Virus record (IMG/VR): IMGVR_UViG_3300044627_001640
Location: 1 to 39,981 of that record
Strand: one strand, 5' to 3'
From: a virus
DNA: 39,981 nt
The notes beneath the pieces were generated by a model. It was given only the letters and a program-made list of their open reading frames with translations. It was not told the DNA's origin and did no database searches. Made by a program: the position numbers and the translations under genes. Shown here in pieces: positions 20,729 to 26,427 of this stretch (its first letter is position 1; each line of letters opens with the position of its first letter).

Positions 20729-20794
20729 CTTGTCTCATATTGTGGATAAACCTGTGGATAACTAACATTTTTAAGGGTATTGACATGTGGATAA
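20709..20794 (+). other. Cluster of five DnaA boxes, candidate origin
   Basis: TGTGGATAA occurs perfectly at 20709-20717, 20720-20728, 20741-20749, 20753-20761 and 20786-20794, all in one orientation, beside the AT-rich region. DnaA binds TTATCCACA, its complement. Five perfect boxes in 86 bp is the hallmark of a DnaA-dependent origin. The fifth box lies inside the spacer of the 20780-20808 promoter. Confidence 0.6.
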
Positions 20795-20808
20795 GTATCT
20801 GATATTCT
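20780..20808 (+). promoter_or_regulatory. Promoter for leaderless gene 20815
   Basis: TTGACA (20780-20785), 17 bp, TATTCT (20803-20808), 6 nt before ATG 20815. A DnaA box fills its spacer, so DnaA binding could repress it. Confidence 0.68.
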
Positions 20809-20814
20809 GTATAT

Positions 20815-21003
20815 ATGGTAAATCTAAGGGGTATTCCAACACCTGTTTGTCCTTGTTGTGGCTCTACATTATTAAGGCTAACAGTTCAATTTGATCCAGA
20901 TACATATGAGGTAGAGATGTATCTATTAGATGATGCAGAGTGTATAGAGTGTAAGTGTTTAATAACAGCACCTACTCCATTAGACCATCCAGATTATGTA
21001 TGA
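20815..21003 (+). CDS. Zinc-ribbon protein, paralogue of 34954-35163
   Basis: 62 residues. RGIPTPVCPCCGSTLLRLTVQFDP, then C-x2-C (CIECKCL) and TAPTPLDHP. Shares RGIPT--CP-CG-TL-R--V-FDP-TY-V-MY-LD and TAPTP-DHP with the minus-strand gene at 34954-35163. Four Cys form a typical zinc ribbon. Leaderless by promoter position. Role unknown. Confidence 0.8.
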   Translation: MVNLRGIPTPVCPCCGSTLLRLTVQFDPDTYEVEMYLLDDAECIECKCLITAPTPLDHPDYV

Positions 21004-21005
21004 TT

Positions 21006-21209
21006 TTATATATTTTTGACGGTATTATCCAGAGGTACTTCACTCTGATATCCCGTATGGCATTTCTTGCAATATGATCTAGGAGCCTTTGCTCTGGGAT
21101 TTCCTTCAACCAGGATAATCTGTCCTATTCTATCCATATTGATCAATACATCATCTATATCCGTTGTATATACTATAGGAGTTAAAAGTGTATTACATAT
21201 AGGGCACAT
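21006..21209 (-). CDS. Zinc-ribbon protein, leaderless
   Basis: 67 residues: N-terminal CPIC and C-terminal YCKKCHTGY form a split zinc ribbon around a DDVLINMDRIGQII helix. TAGAAT on the minus strand (21216-21221) ends 6 nt before the ATG; no ribosome binding site. Converges on the 20815 gene with 2 bp between the stops. Confidence 0.75.
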   Translation of the reverse strand: MCPICNTLLTPIVYTTDIDDVLINMDRIGQIILVEGNPRAKAPRSYCKKCHTGYQSEVPLDNTVKNI

Positions 21210-21215
21210 AAGTCT

Positions 21216-21248
21216 ATTCTAGCATACCGTCGCCATATCGGGTATAAT
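21216..21248. promoter_or_regulatory. Compact divergent leaderless promoters
   Basis: Minus -10 TAGAAT (21216-21221) and plus TATAAT (21243-21248) each lie 6 nt from the ATG they serve, in a gap of only 45 bp between genes. Confidence 0.5.
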
Positions 21249-21254
21249 TGCTAT

Positions 21255-21368
21255 ATGACTGGGATAACATGTTCTATATGTGGAAATGAAAATGCAACAC
21301 AAGTAACTACCTCTGGGAACTACTGTGTAGCCTGTTATGGTAGATACTATGAAAATAGAAAGCGTTAG
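21255..21368 (+). CDS. 37-residue zinc-ribbon peptide, leaderless
   Basis: Reads MTGITCSICGNENATQVTTSGNYC, then VACYGRYYENRKR: two C-x2-C pairs about 13 residues apart, a minimal zinc ribbon. TATAAT ends 6 nt before ATG. Its stop overlaps the end of the converging 21365-21994 gene by 4 bases. Confidence 0.68.
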   Translation: MTGITCSICGNENATQVTTSGNYCVACYGRYYENRKR

Positions 21369-21994
21369 CCTCTACCCCGCATCTTTTCCCATTTGATTAA
21401 GTCATCTGGATAGTCAAAATCTTCTGTCCAGTCATCAATATGGACATAGCCATCTGTCTTATAAAATCCTGACTTAGCCTTATCCAGTCCATGAAGATAT
21501 AGATATAGTCTCCATGCCCCTGCTCCGCCTTGGCCCCTGTCTATGAGTGTTTCTATGGCTGATTTGATCCTTTGGTTCATACCGCCGTTAAAGGTTAAGG
21601 CAAAGATTTCCTTATGTTTCTTGCCTGTACAGGATGACTTGTCTTTCCTTAGAAAAAATTTAAAATCATCCTTATTTAACATAATTTTATTTACTGCATC
21701 ATCTGTAAAATATACATCTCCAAAGACTATTATTGTTCTTTCCTCATCCCATATAGGATAGGATGAATAGATCTTCCCAAAGTCAAAGAAATCTCCTACC
21801 AATGGGGCATATGTTTGTCCTATTGCATATCGTGGATCTGTGGAGACTATTACGATATTGTCCGTATACCGCTTGAATTGAGCATAGGTTCTGTGTAAAA
21901 GAACCTGTCCCTCAACCTCAACTAGATGCTTTGGGACATTACGATAGTTTTCCCATCTCACACCCTCACCTGCTGCAACTATCAAGACTTTCAT
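21365..21994 (-). CDS. Sugar-phosphate nucleotidyltransferase-like protein
   Basis: 209 residues. N-terminal VLIVAAGEGVRW (3-14) and PKHLVEVEG (21-29) are the nucleotide-binding signature of the NTP-transferase GT-A fold; IIVFGDVYF holds the acidic metal-binding residue. Would make an NDP-sugar from a sugar phosphate, feeding the glycan island 4 kb downstream. The AAGEGVR loop is a variant of G-x-G-T-R. Shorter than bacterial enzymes and lacks the C-terminal helix domain. TATACT (22001-22006) lies 6 nt from the ATG, so it is probably leaderless. Confidence 0.8.
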   Translation of the reverse strand: MKVLIVAAGEGVRWENYRNVPKHLVEVEGQVLLHRTYAQFKRYTDNIVIVSTDPRYAIGQTYAPLVGDFFDFGKIYSSYPIWDEERTIIVFGDVYFTDDAVNKIMLNKDDFKFFLRKDKSSCTGKKHKEIFALTFNGGMNQRIKSAIETLIDRGQGGAGAWRLYLYLHGLDKAKSGFYKTDGYVHIDDWTEDFDYPDDLIKWEKMRGRG

Positions 21995-22000
21995 TATTGC

Positions 22001-22039
22001 AGTATATCATTTGACTTATCTGCATAGATACGGTATGCT
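22001..22039. promoter_or_regulatory. Overlapping divergent promoters
   Basis: Plus: TTGACT (22011-22016), 17 bp, TATGCT (22034-22039), 6 nt before ATG 22046. Minus: TATACT (22001-22006), 6 nt before ATG 21994. The two share a 51-bp gap. Confidence 0.55.
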
Positions 22040-22045
22040 TAGTCT

Positions 22046-22174
22046 ATGAAAGAACCAAGAATTATGCAGATGGATTGGAAAGCACTTGGCTATGAAAGGG
22101 TGTATGTAGATGGCAAACTCAGATGGGTTCCTCAAATCAGAAAAGATTCAAAAGACCAAGATCCTTCCACTTAG
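22046..22174 (+). CDS. 42-residue protein, leaderless
   Basis: Reads MKEPRIMQMDWKALGYERVYVDGKLRWVPQ, basic at its end. TATGCT ends 6 nt before the ATG and a good -35 is present. Its last 65 bases overlap the 22110 gene in another frame, an unusually long overlap, so one of the two may have a different boundary. Confidence 0.55.
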   Translation: MKEPRIMQMDWKALGYERVYVDGKLRWVPQIRKDSKDQDPST

Positions 22175-22388
22175 ATGGATAGGTAACATATGTGGGGCAT
22201 ATGCAGGTAATCATCTAGTTAAGTGTTTTGATTATGATGAAGAAAATAGAATAGGTTTTGCCTATAAGTACCACGCAAAAATGTGGGCAATACTAAATAA
22301 GCCTTATGAATTATGGGGAACATATTATATGGTTGATACTAGGGCTTGGGAAGAAACACTAACCGATGGCGAGTCGCAAGACTCGTAA
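22110..22388 (+). CDS. Hypothetical protein overlapping 22046-22174
   Basis: 92 residues (MANSDGFLKSEKIQKTKILPLRWIGNICGAYAGNHLVKCFDYDEENRIGFAYKYHAKMW...). The region from residue 20 on reads like a folded alpha-beta protein (FAYKYHAKMWAILNKPYELWGTYYMV). GATGGC start lacks a clear ribosome binding site. No family recognised; the true start could be inside. Confidence 0.6.
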   Translation: MANSDGFLKSEKIQKTKILPLRWIGNICGAYAGNHLVKCFDYDEENRIGFAYKYHAKMWAILNKPYELWGTYYMVDTRAWEETLTDGESQDS

Positions 22389-22419
22389 GGTGGTTTGGGT
22401 GTTCTATTTTGCGCCGAAC

Positions 22420-22448
22420 TTGACGTACCTGCCGCCGAACTGTATAAT
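22420..22448 (+). promoter_or_regulatory. Near-consensus promoter for leaderless gene 22455
   Basis: TTGACG (22420-22425), 17 bp, TATAAT (22443-22448), 6 nt before ATG 22455. Confidence 0.72.
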
Positions 22449-22454
22449 GGGTAT

Positions 22455-22541
22455 ATGAAACCTTTTTTAATTGCACTTTTAATGTTATTTATATTTTTGA
22501 ATTATATGGCTTGGCTACAACAGCAGAGGATGGGTGTGTAA
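22455..22541 (+). CDS. 28-residue membrane peptide, leaderless
   Basis: Reads MKPFLIALLMLFIFLNYMAW then LQQQRMGV: a single membrane span with short basic end. Exactly 6 nt after a strong -10 box. First gene of a tightly packed set of tiny genes to 23504. Function unknown. Confidence 0.62.
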   Translation: MKPFLIALLMLFIFLNYMAWLQQQRMGV

Positions 22542-22721
22542 ATGAGTATAGATGATATGTTATTAAGAGAAGAAATTGCCAGGGCTATTGAGGCTATACC
22601 GCTTGGCGAAGACAATGCCCAACTAAATGCTTTGGGTATGCGTATGCTCGCTGCAAAGGTTGCAAGAGGACAAGACAACTACATGACAAGCATCTTTGAA
22701 CAGCAGATCGACTTTGAATAA
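22542..22721 (+). CDS. Small helical protein
   Basis: 59 residues (MSIDDMLLREEIARAIEAIPLGEDNAQLNALGMRMLAAKVARG...). Helical and mildly acidic. ATG follows the previous stop directly (TAAATG region), with GGGTGTG upstream. No family recognised. Confidence 0.68.
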   Translation: MSIDDMLLREEIARAIEAIPLGEDNAQLNALGMRMLAAKVARGQDNYMTSIFEQQIDFE

Positions 22722-22923
22722 ACATTACCATATCCCAGATCCTTTCCAGACCTTTGTATCTAAGAAGTATGCAAATGCCAAGGGGTACATACATGACTTC
22801 TTTAGTGGTGAATGGTCTTATAGTTGTGCTGCATGTAAAGAAGATTTATATGCCCCGTCCCGCAAAATTATGACAAAGATTAGATTGTTTCATACAAGGA
22901 ATGAGTGCCTAGGTGGATACTGA
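22714..22923 (+). CDS. Small zinc-finger-like protein
   Basis: 69 residues from TTG 22714 (a TTG at 22696 is possible). C-terminal SYSCAACKEDLY, then LFHTRNECLGGY gives C-x2-C and H-x4-C, a likely zinc finger. The start overlaps the previous stop in TTGAATAA, the same arrangement as at 24152. Role unknown. Confidence 0.65.
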   Translation: MNKHYHIPDPFQTFVSKKYANAKGYIHDFFSGEWSYSCAACKEDLYAPSRKIMTKIRLFHTRNECLGGY

Positions 22924-23011
22924 AGAAACATTTGACCAAGAGTTTAGTGTTGAAGAAATGATGAACCTATACGGTGTGTATAGTTTGGATGACTTAGACA
23001 GGATTGATTAG
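22913..23011 (+). CDS. 32-residue acidic peptide
   Basis: GTG start, VDTEETFDQEFSVEEMMNLY..., very acidic. Overlaps the previous gene by 11 bases and the next GTG (TAGTG). Short, but the overlaps support it. Confidence 0.5.
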   Translation: MDTEETFDQEFSVEEMMNLYGVYSLDDLDRID

Positions 23012-23175
23012 TGGATACCAATTGTTGCACCATATCAAAAGATAATGAGAACTTTTGGGATACACATCAAACAATGGCAGACGGCAACATCTGGTGTCCC
23101 GCTAAATCTATAGTTGATAGGGCTAAGGCTCAAGTAAAGGTTAAGTATGGTAATAAGAAAAGGCATAGACAATGA
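23011..23175 (+). CDS. Small basic-tailed protein
   Basis: 54 residues, GTG start (VDTNCCTISKDNENFWDTHQTM...). Has C-C and a later W-C-P, and a Lys/Arg/His-rich C-terminus (KVKYGNKKRHRQ). Overlaps the next ATG by 4 bases. No family recognised. Confidence 0.6.
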   Translation: MDTNCCTISKDNENFWDTHQTMADGNIWCPAKSIVDRAKAQVKVKYGNKKRHRQ

Positions 23176-23315
23176 CAAATAATTTACTTATATTTTTATG
23201 GGGTACCTTGGCTGGCTATTTTATTGCTACAATTAATATTGCTTTTGTTTTAGTAAATAAGGGATACCGTTCAGTAAACGAAATTCCAGAAAAGGAGTTC
23301 TCTGATGAAGCATGA
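23172..23315 (+). CDS. Small single-span membrane protein
   Basis: 47 residues. Membrane segment about residues 5-28 (LLIFLWGTLAGYFIATINIA), then a charged tail (NEIPEKEFSDEA). ATGA overlap with the previous gene. Role unknown. Confidence 0.65.
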   Translation: MTNNLLIFLWGTLAGYFIATINIAFVLVNKGYRSVNEIPEKEFSDEA

Positions 23316-23403
23316 AGACTTAAATGATCCACATACATATTGGAAAGAAATACTTATTGTTGTGGCTGTCTTATCATTCTTGCTTGGTGTTTTAGTGGGA
23401 TGA
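23305..23403 (+). CDS. 32-residue membrane peptide
   Basis: Reads MKHEDLNDPHTYWKEILIVV then AVLSFLLGVLVG: C-terminal membrane span. AAAAGGAG upstream is a good ribosome binding site inside the previous gene. Overlaps both neighbours. Confidence 0.6.
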   Translation: MKHEDLNDPHTYWKEILIVVAVLSFLLGVLVG

Positions 23404-23504
23404 AGTTTTGTGATTTCTGCAATACCCCGCTGCAAGGTAATGCCTGCTTATACTGTTATGATAACAGAGAAGCATTAAAAGAGTTTGACAATGAAGACGA
23501 TTGA
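23400..23504 (+). CDS. 34-residue zinc-ribbon peptide
   Basis: MKFCDFCNTPLQGNACLYCY followed by an acidic tail. Two C-x2-C pairs nine residues apart (Cys 4, 7, 16, 19) form a clear zinc ribbon. ATGA overlap with the previous gene. Confidence 0.65.
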   Translation: MKFCDFCNTPLQGNACLYCYDNREALKEFDNEDD

Positions 23505-23513
23505 TGATATGAT
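23485..23513 (+). promoter_or_regulatory. Consensus promoter for SSB
   Basis: TTGACA (23485-23490), 17 bp, TATGAT (23508-23513). It overlaps the end of the preceding gene and gives the SSB gene its own transcript. Confidence 0.72.
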
Positions 23514-23540
23514 ATATAAACGAGTAGAGAGAAGAAATAA

Positions 23541-23948
23541 ATGAATCCAAAGGTAACAGTAGTAGGACGCATTGGCGCAGATCCAGAAGCAATTGGAACA
23601 AGCGGTGTGCGTATGCGTGTAGTAACAAATGATCGTGTAAAGAATCCACAGACAGGTGCATGGGAAGACCGTGATACATCTTGGTGGACTGTAAAGGCTT
23701 GGAAGACTCTTGCTGAGCAAGCAAAGGCAACATTGAAGAAGGGCCAAGAAGTAATTATTGTTGGAACTATCTATCAAGAAAGTTGGACAGATAGTACTGG
23801 TGCAACAAAAACATCTTATGAAATTAACGCAGAGTCACTTGCTTTGACTATGCACACACTTACTAAGGACATGCCAGGCATTACTCCTTCAGCACCAAAG
23901 GTTGCTTCTGAGCCATCAGAGGATCCATGGACGAAGGTCAATGCCTAA
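23541..23948 (+). CDS. ssb: Single-stranded DNA-binding protein
   Basis: 135 residues. OB-fold of the bacterial SSB family: VTVVGRIGADPE (5-16), VRMRVVTNDR, TSWWTVKAWKTLAEQA (about 46-61), KKGQEVIIVGTIYQESW and a TSYEINAESL strand. Binds single-stranded DNA at the replication fork. The tail ends EPSEDPWTKVNA rather than the usual DDDIPF, so contact with host SSB partners may be altered. AGAGAAGAAAT upstream and its own consensus promoter. Confidence 0.9.
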   Translation: MNPKVTVVGRIGADPEAIGTSGVRMRVVTNDRVKNPQTGAWEDRDTSWWTVKAWKTLAEQAKATLKKGQEVIIVGTIYQESWTDSTGATKTSYEINAESLALTMHTLTKDMPGITPSAPKVASEPSEDPWTKVNA

Positions 23949-24159
23949 TTTTGATGATTTAACTGATGAACAAAAATCACAGGTAATGAATTTAGTTATT
24001 GTGACAGTTAAAGAAATTAGAGAACAAATTGCTAATGACATTGAGTATACATACGAAGTATGGTCAACACATGGCAAAGCAAAAAGTCGTAGAACTAAAA
24101 AGGCATTTGAAGTCTGTGCAGATATTGCAAGAGGCTTAAATGAAAAGATAGTTGAATAG
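23941..24159 (+). CDS. Small helical protein after SSB
   Basis: 72 residues from ATG 23941, which overlaps the SSB stop by 8 bases. Reads MPNFDDLTDEQKSQVMNLVIVTVKEIREQI, then KAKSRRTKKAFEVCADIARGLN. Helical and basic in the centre, perhaps nucleic-acid binding. Probably translated with SSB. No family recognised. Confidence 0.7.
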   Translation: MPNFDDLTDEQKSQVMNLVIVTVKEIREQIANDIEYTYEVWSTHGKAKSRRTKKAFEVCADIARGLNEKIVE

Positions 24160-24376
24160 CGAACAAGAGTTAGAGGGGTGGGCGGAAGCAAATAATGTTC
24201 CGCTCTCCCCTGAACTTTATCTTGCAAACCAAAGAGCCCTTATCTTGCAAGAACTAGATATGGTTGACGTTTATGTTGATCTTCCTGGAACATTTTTAGA
24301 GTCTCTGGACTCACAGCAGTTTGCAGAAGTTGTTGCGGGAGCAGTAAAACGTGCAGTAAATAGAAAAAAACGATAG
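24152..24376 (+). CDS. Small protein, TTG start
   Basis: 74 residues (MNSEQELEGWAEANNVPLSPELYLANQRALILQELD...). TTG start coupled to the previous stop in TTGAATAG. Helical; ends VKRAVNRKKR. The pattern resembles short phage proteins near SSB, but no family is certain. Confidence 0.65.
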   Translation: MNSEQELEGWAEANNVPLSPELYLANQRALILQELDMVDVYVDLPGTFLESLDSQQFAEVVAGAVKRAVNRKKR

Positions 24377-24390
24377 GGTATAATTAAAAG

Positions 24391-24720
24391 ATGATAATTA
24401 CAGATGTTGCACAGAAAAAAGTAGCAGAACTAATTCAGGGTAGTCAAATTGCTATGCCTGATTATCCTTTATTTTTAAGAGTAACCGTAGTTCCTGGAGG
24501 ATGCTCTGGATTAAAGCATCAAACATATTTTGATTATGAAAAAAGAGAAGAAGATACGGTATATAACTATGAAGGATTTGATCTTAGAATAGATAAGTTG
24601 TCTAGTCCATATCTTACTGGTTCTACTATTGATTATGTAGAATCAATTGATAAAATTGGTTTTACCCTTGATAATCCAAACTCTGAAGGCTCTTGTGCCT
24701 GTGGAGATAGTTTTCACTAA
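24391..24720 (+). CDS. A-type Fe-S carrier (HesB/IscA/ErpA family)
   Basis: 109 residues, the usual length of the family. Cys38 in PGGCSG and Cys102/Cys104 in GSCACGDSF are the three conserved cluster ligands (C-x63-C-x-C). Such proteins carry iron-sulphur clusters to client enzymes; phage copies are regarded as auxiliary genes. Helical N-terminus and FTLDNPN before the C-terminal ligands fit. TATAAT at 24379-24384 lies exactly 6 nt before the ATG, so the mRNA is probably leaderless. A possible client is the Cys-rich Gp88-like protein (inference). Confidence 0.9.
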   Translation: MIITDVAQKKVAELIQGSQIAMPDYPLFLRVTVVPGGCSGLKHQTYFDYEKREEDTVYNYEGFDLRIDKLSSPYLTGSTIDYVESIDKIGFTLDNPNSEGSCACGDSFH

Positions 24721-24737
24721 TAGTAGAAAGAGTCATC

Positions 24738-25382
24738 ATGCCAGAGTTAAATGCTAACATACCGCCGATAGAATGCTATGTGCGTGGTAACTTCTTAAGA
24801 GATCAATTAGATAGTCATGATAAGTATTTTCCATGCGTAATCTTTGGTGTTGCAAGCATCAAGGGAAGAAGTCCTCTATTTCACTTTATGATGGAGGATG
24901 GTGGAATTTGGTGGAGAATGCCAATCAATGCCTTTTGTACCAAGCCAGGTGTTCCAGAAGAGCCAATTCATAATCTTGTTTTATGGAATTCTTTTAGCCC
25001 ACATGTTTCAGTTACAAAGTTTCAAGCATTAAGTAATATGAGAATGTCGTACATTGATAGAACTAAGACCAATATTCCTGGAACATATTTGTTTACACTT
25101 GATTGGCATAGCCCAGAAACAAACATATTAGATGATGGGTATTCCGAAAATCCAGGTCAACACAAGTGTGGTCATGTTATCCAAAGAGATGATGGAAATT
25201 TTGCAGTACAGCCAAACAACAGAGTTAGAATAAAAGAACCATCCTTTGTTACTAAAAAAGATTTAGTGATCAACAGATTGATTAATACAAATAAGTGGGA
25301 TGTTGAAAGTTATGACAAGTGGATACTTGAAGACTCAAATGCATATGATTATGAAGTCTTGGACACTGAAGAAGATGCGTAA
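24738..25382 (+). CDS. Conserved phage protein of unknown role
   Basis: 214 residues (MPELNANIPPIECYVRGNFLRDQ...). Conserved-looking blocks: PCVIFGVASIKGRSPLFHFMMEDGG (about 32-56), FSPHVSVTKF, and GTYLFTLDWHSP (about 115-126). The pattern resembles a protein common in actinophages and freshwater phages next to short accessory genes. AGAAAGAGTCATC upstream. Ends in overlap with the next ATG. Confidence 0.75.
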   Translation: MPELNANIPPIECYVRGNFLRDQLDSHDKYFPCVIFGVASIKGRSPLFHFMMEDGGIWWRMPINAFCTKPGVPEEPIHNLVLWNSFSPHVSVTKFQALSNMRMSYIDRTKTNIPGTYLFTLDWHSPETNILDDGYSENPGQHKCGHVIQRDDGNFAVQPNNRVRIKEPSFVTKKDLVINRLINTNKWDVESYDKWILEDSNAYDYEVLDTEEDA

Positions 25383-25545
25383 ATCTTTTGAATATCAAGA
25401 CCTATCTGATGCTGTTGACTTAATTGTTCATACAAAGTCTCCCAGCAAATGGTTGCTTATTGATAGGGAAACTGGACAAACTTTTCAAGGAAGTAAAAGT
25501 GGTAAGTGGGATAGGCTTGATCCAGTCTTAAAAGATGATGAATAA
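25375..25545 (+). CDS. Small protein coupled to 24738-25382
   Basis: 56 residues from ATG 25375 (MRKSFEYQDLSDAVDLIVHTKSPSKWLLI...), which overlaps the previous stop by 8 bases. Beta-rich end (LIDRETGQTFQGSKSGKWDRL) typical of a small phage partner protein. Overlaps the next gene by 11 bases. No family recognised. Confidence 0.7.
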   Translation: MRKSFEYQDLSDAVDLIVHTKSPSKWLLIDRETGQTFQGSKSGKWDRLDPVLKDDE

Positions 25546-26275
25546 GTTAGATGGTTTTGGTCCCCTATACATAATTAACTTAAAGCGACGTACAGATAGA
25601 TACGAACGCATGATGCAGTTGATTACAGATAACAATATCACTGACTATACTTTTATTGAAGCCGTTGATGGAAAAGAAAATATAGACAGTCTTATAGATA
25701 ATGCAGAAACAGAGCACAGAGGAAGACCAAGGCCTGTTGAAATTGCAACAACTATTTCTCACATAAAAGCAATAGAGCATTGGCTATCAACATCTGATAG
25801 CGAGTATGCAATTTTTGCAGAAGATGATCTGTCTGATGAAACTGTGAAGCATTGGCAGTGGAACTGGAAAGAATTTTTATCATCAATAAATTTTGAATAT
25901 GATGTCCTTCAGTTATGTCAAACACAGTTTACAAAGACTGAATACAGACTACACAAAAGAATGAGGCATGACTATAGTGCTGGATTGTATTTATTAAAAC
26001 GAGAACATGCTAAAAATATTATAAACAGGATGATTTATAACGGTAAGTACAAAGTAAATAACCATAGAGAGAATGTTTTAGCAGACCATTCTGTTATTTT
26101 TGGACATAGCGATAAGGTGTATTCTTGCAGTCTTTTTACTTATAATATAGATACCGCCTCAGATGTGAACCCAAGCGGGGCAAGCCTTCATAAAAAATCA
26201 AGAGACATGGTTTTATTGTTCTGGAAACAAAATAAATCTTCCTTGCATGACTTTGTAAATGCTGCAAAAAAGTGA
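25535..26275 (+). CDS. Glycosyltransferase family 25-like
   Basis: 246 residues. YIINLKRRTDR (12-22) is the GT25 lead motif; FAEDDLSDE gives the acidic E96-D97-D98 metal/nucleotide site, and SHIKAI (75-80) matches the family. GT25 enzymes add hexoses to lipooligosaccharide or protein. First gene of the glycan island; AUG overlaps the upstream gene. Target here is unknown: virion proteins, DNA or host surface glycans are all possible. Confidence 0.85.
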   Translation: MMNKLDGFGPLYIINLKRRTDRYERMMQLITDNNITDYTFIEAVDGKENIDSLIDNAETEHRGRPRPVEIATTISHIKAIEHWLSTSDSEYAIFAEDDLSDETVKHWQWNWKEFLSSINFEYDVLQLCQTQFTKTEYRLHKRMRHDYSAGLYLLKREHAKNIINRMIYNGKYKVNNHRENVLADHSVIFGHSDKVYSCSLFTYNIDTASDVNPSGASLHKKSRDMVLLFWKQNKSSLHDFVNAAKK

Positions 26276-26341
26276 TACAATATTACTCCTTACCTTTTAT
26301 CAACAGATCTGCATCATCTGCAGTATAAACATAGATGACGA

Positions 26342-26370
26342 CCTGAGCATGTCGATACATAAACTGCTCA
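26342..26370 (+). ncRNA. Repeated hairpin element, copy 6 (29 nt)
   Basis: CCTGAGCATG-N9-AAACTGCTCA. Same conserved arms as the five 25-nt copies but a loop longer by 4. Lies 67 nt after the GT25 stop and immediately before a promoter. Confidence 0.6.
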
Positions 26371-26371
26371 C

Positions 26372-26400
26372 TTGACTTATAAAGGCAGTTGTAGTACAAT
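26372..26400 (+). promoter_or_regulatory. Promoter for 26428 and the tRNA cluster
   Basis: TTGACT (26372-26377), 17 bp, TACAAT (26395-26400). Confidence 0.68.
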
Positions 26401-26427
26401 TAGTATAGAGAAAAGGGGTTGGTTACT

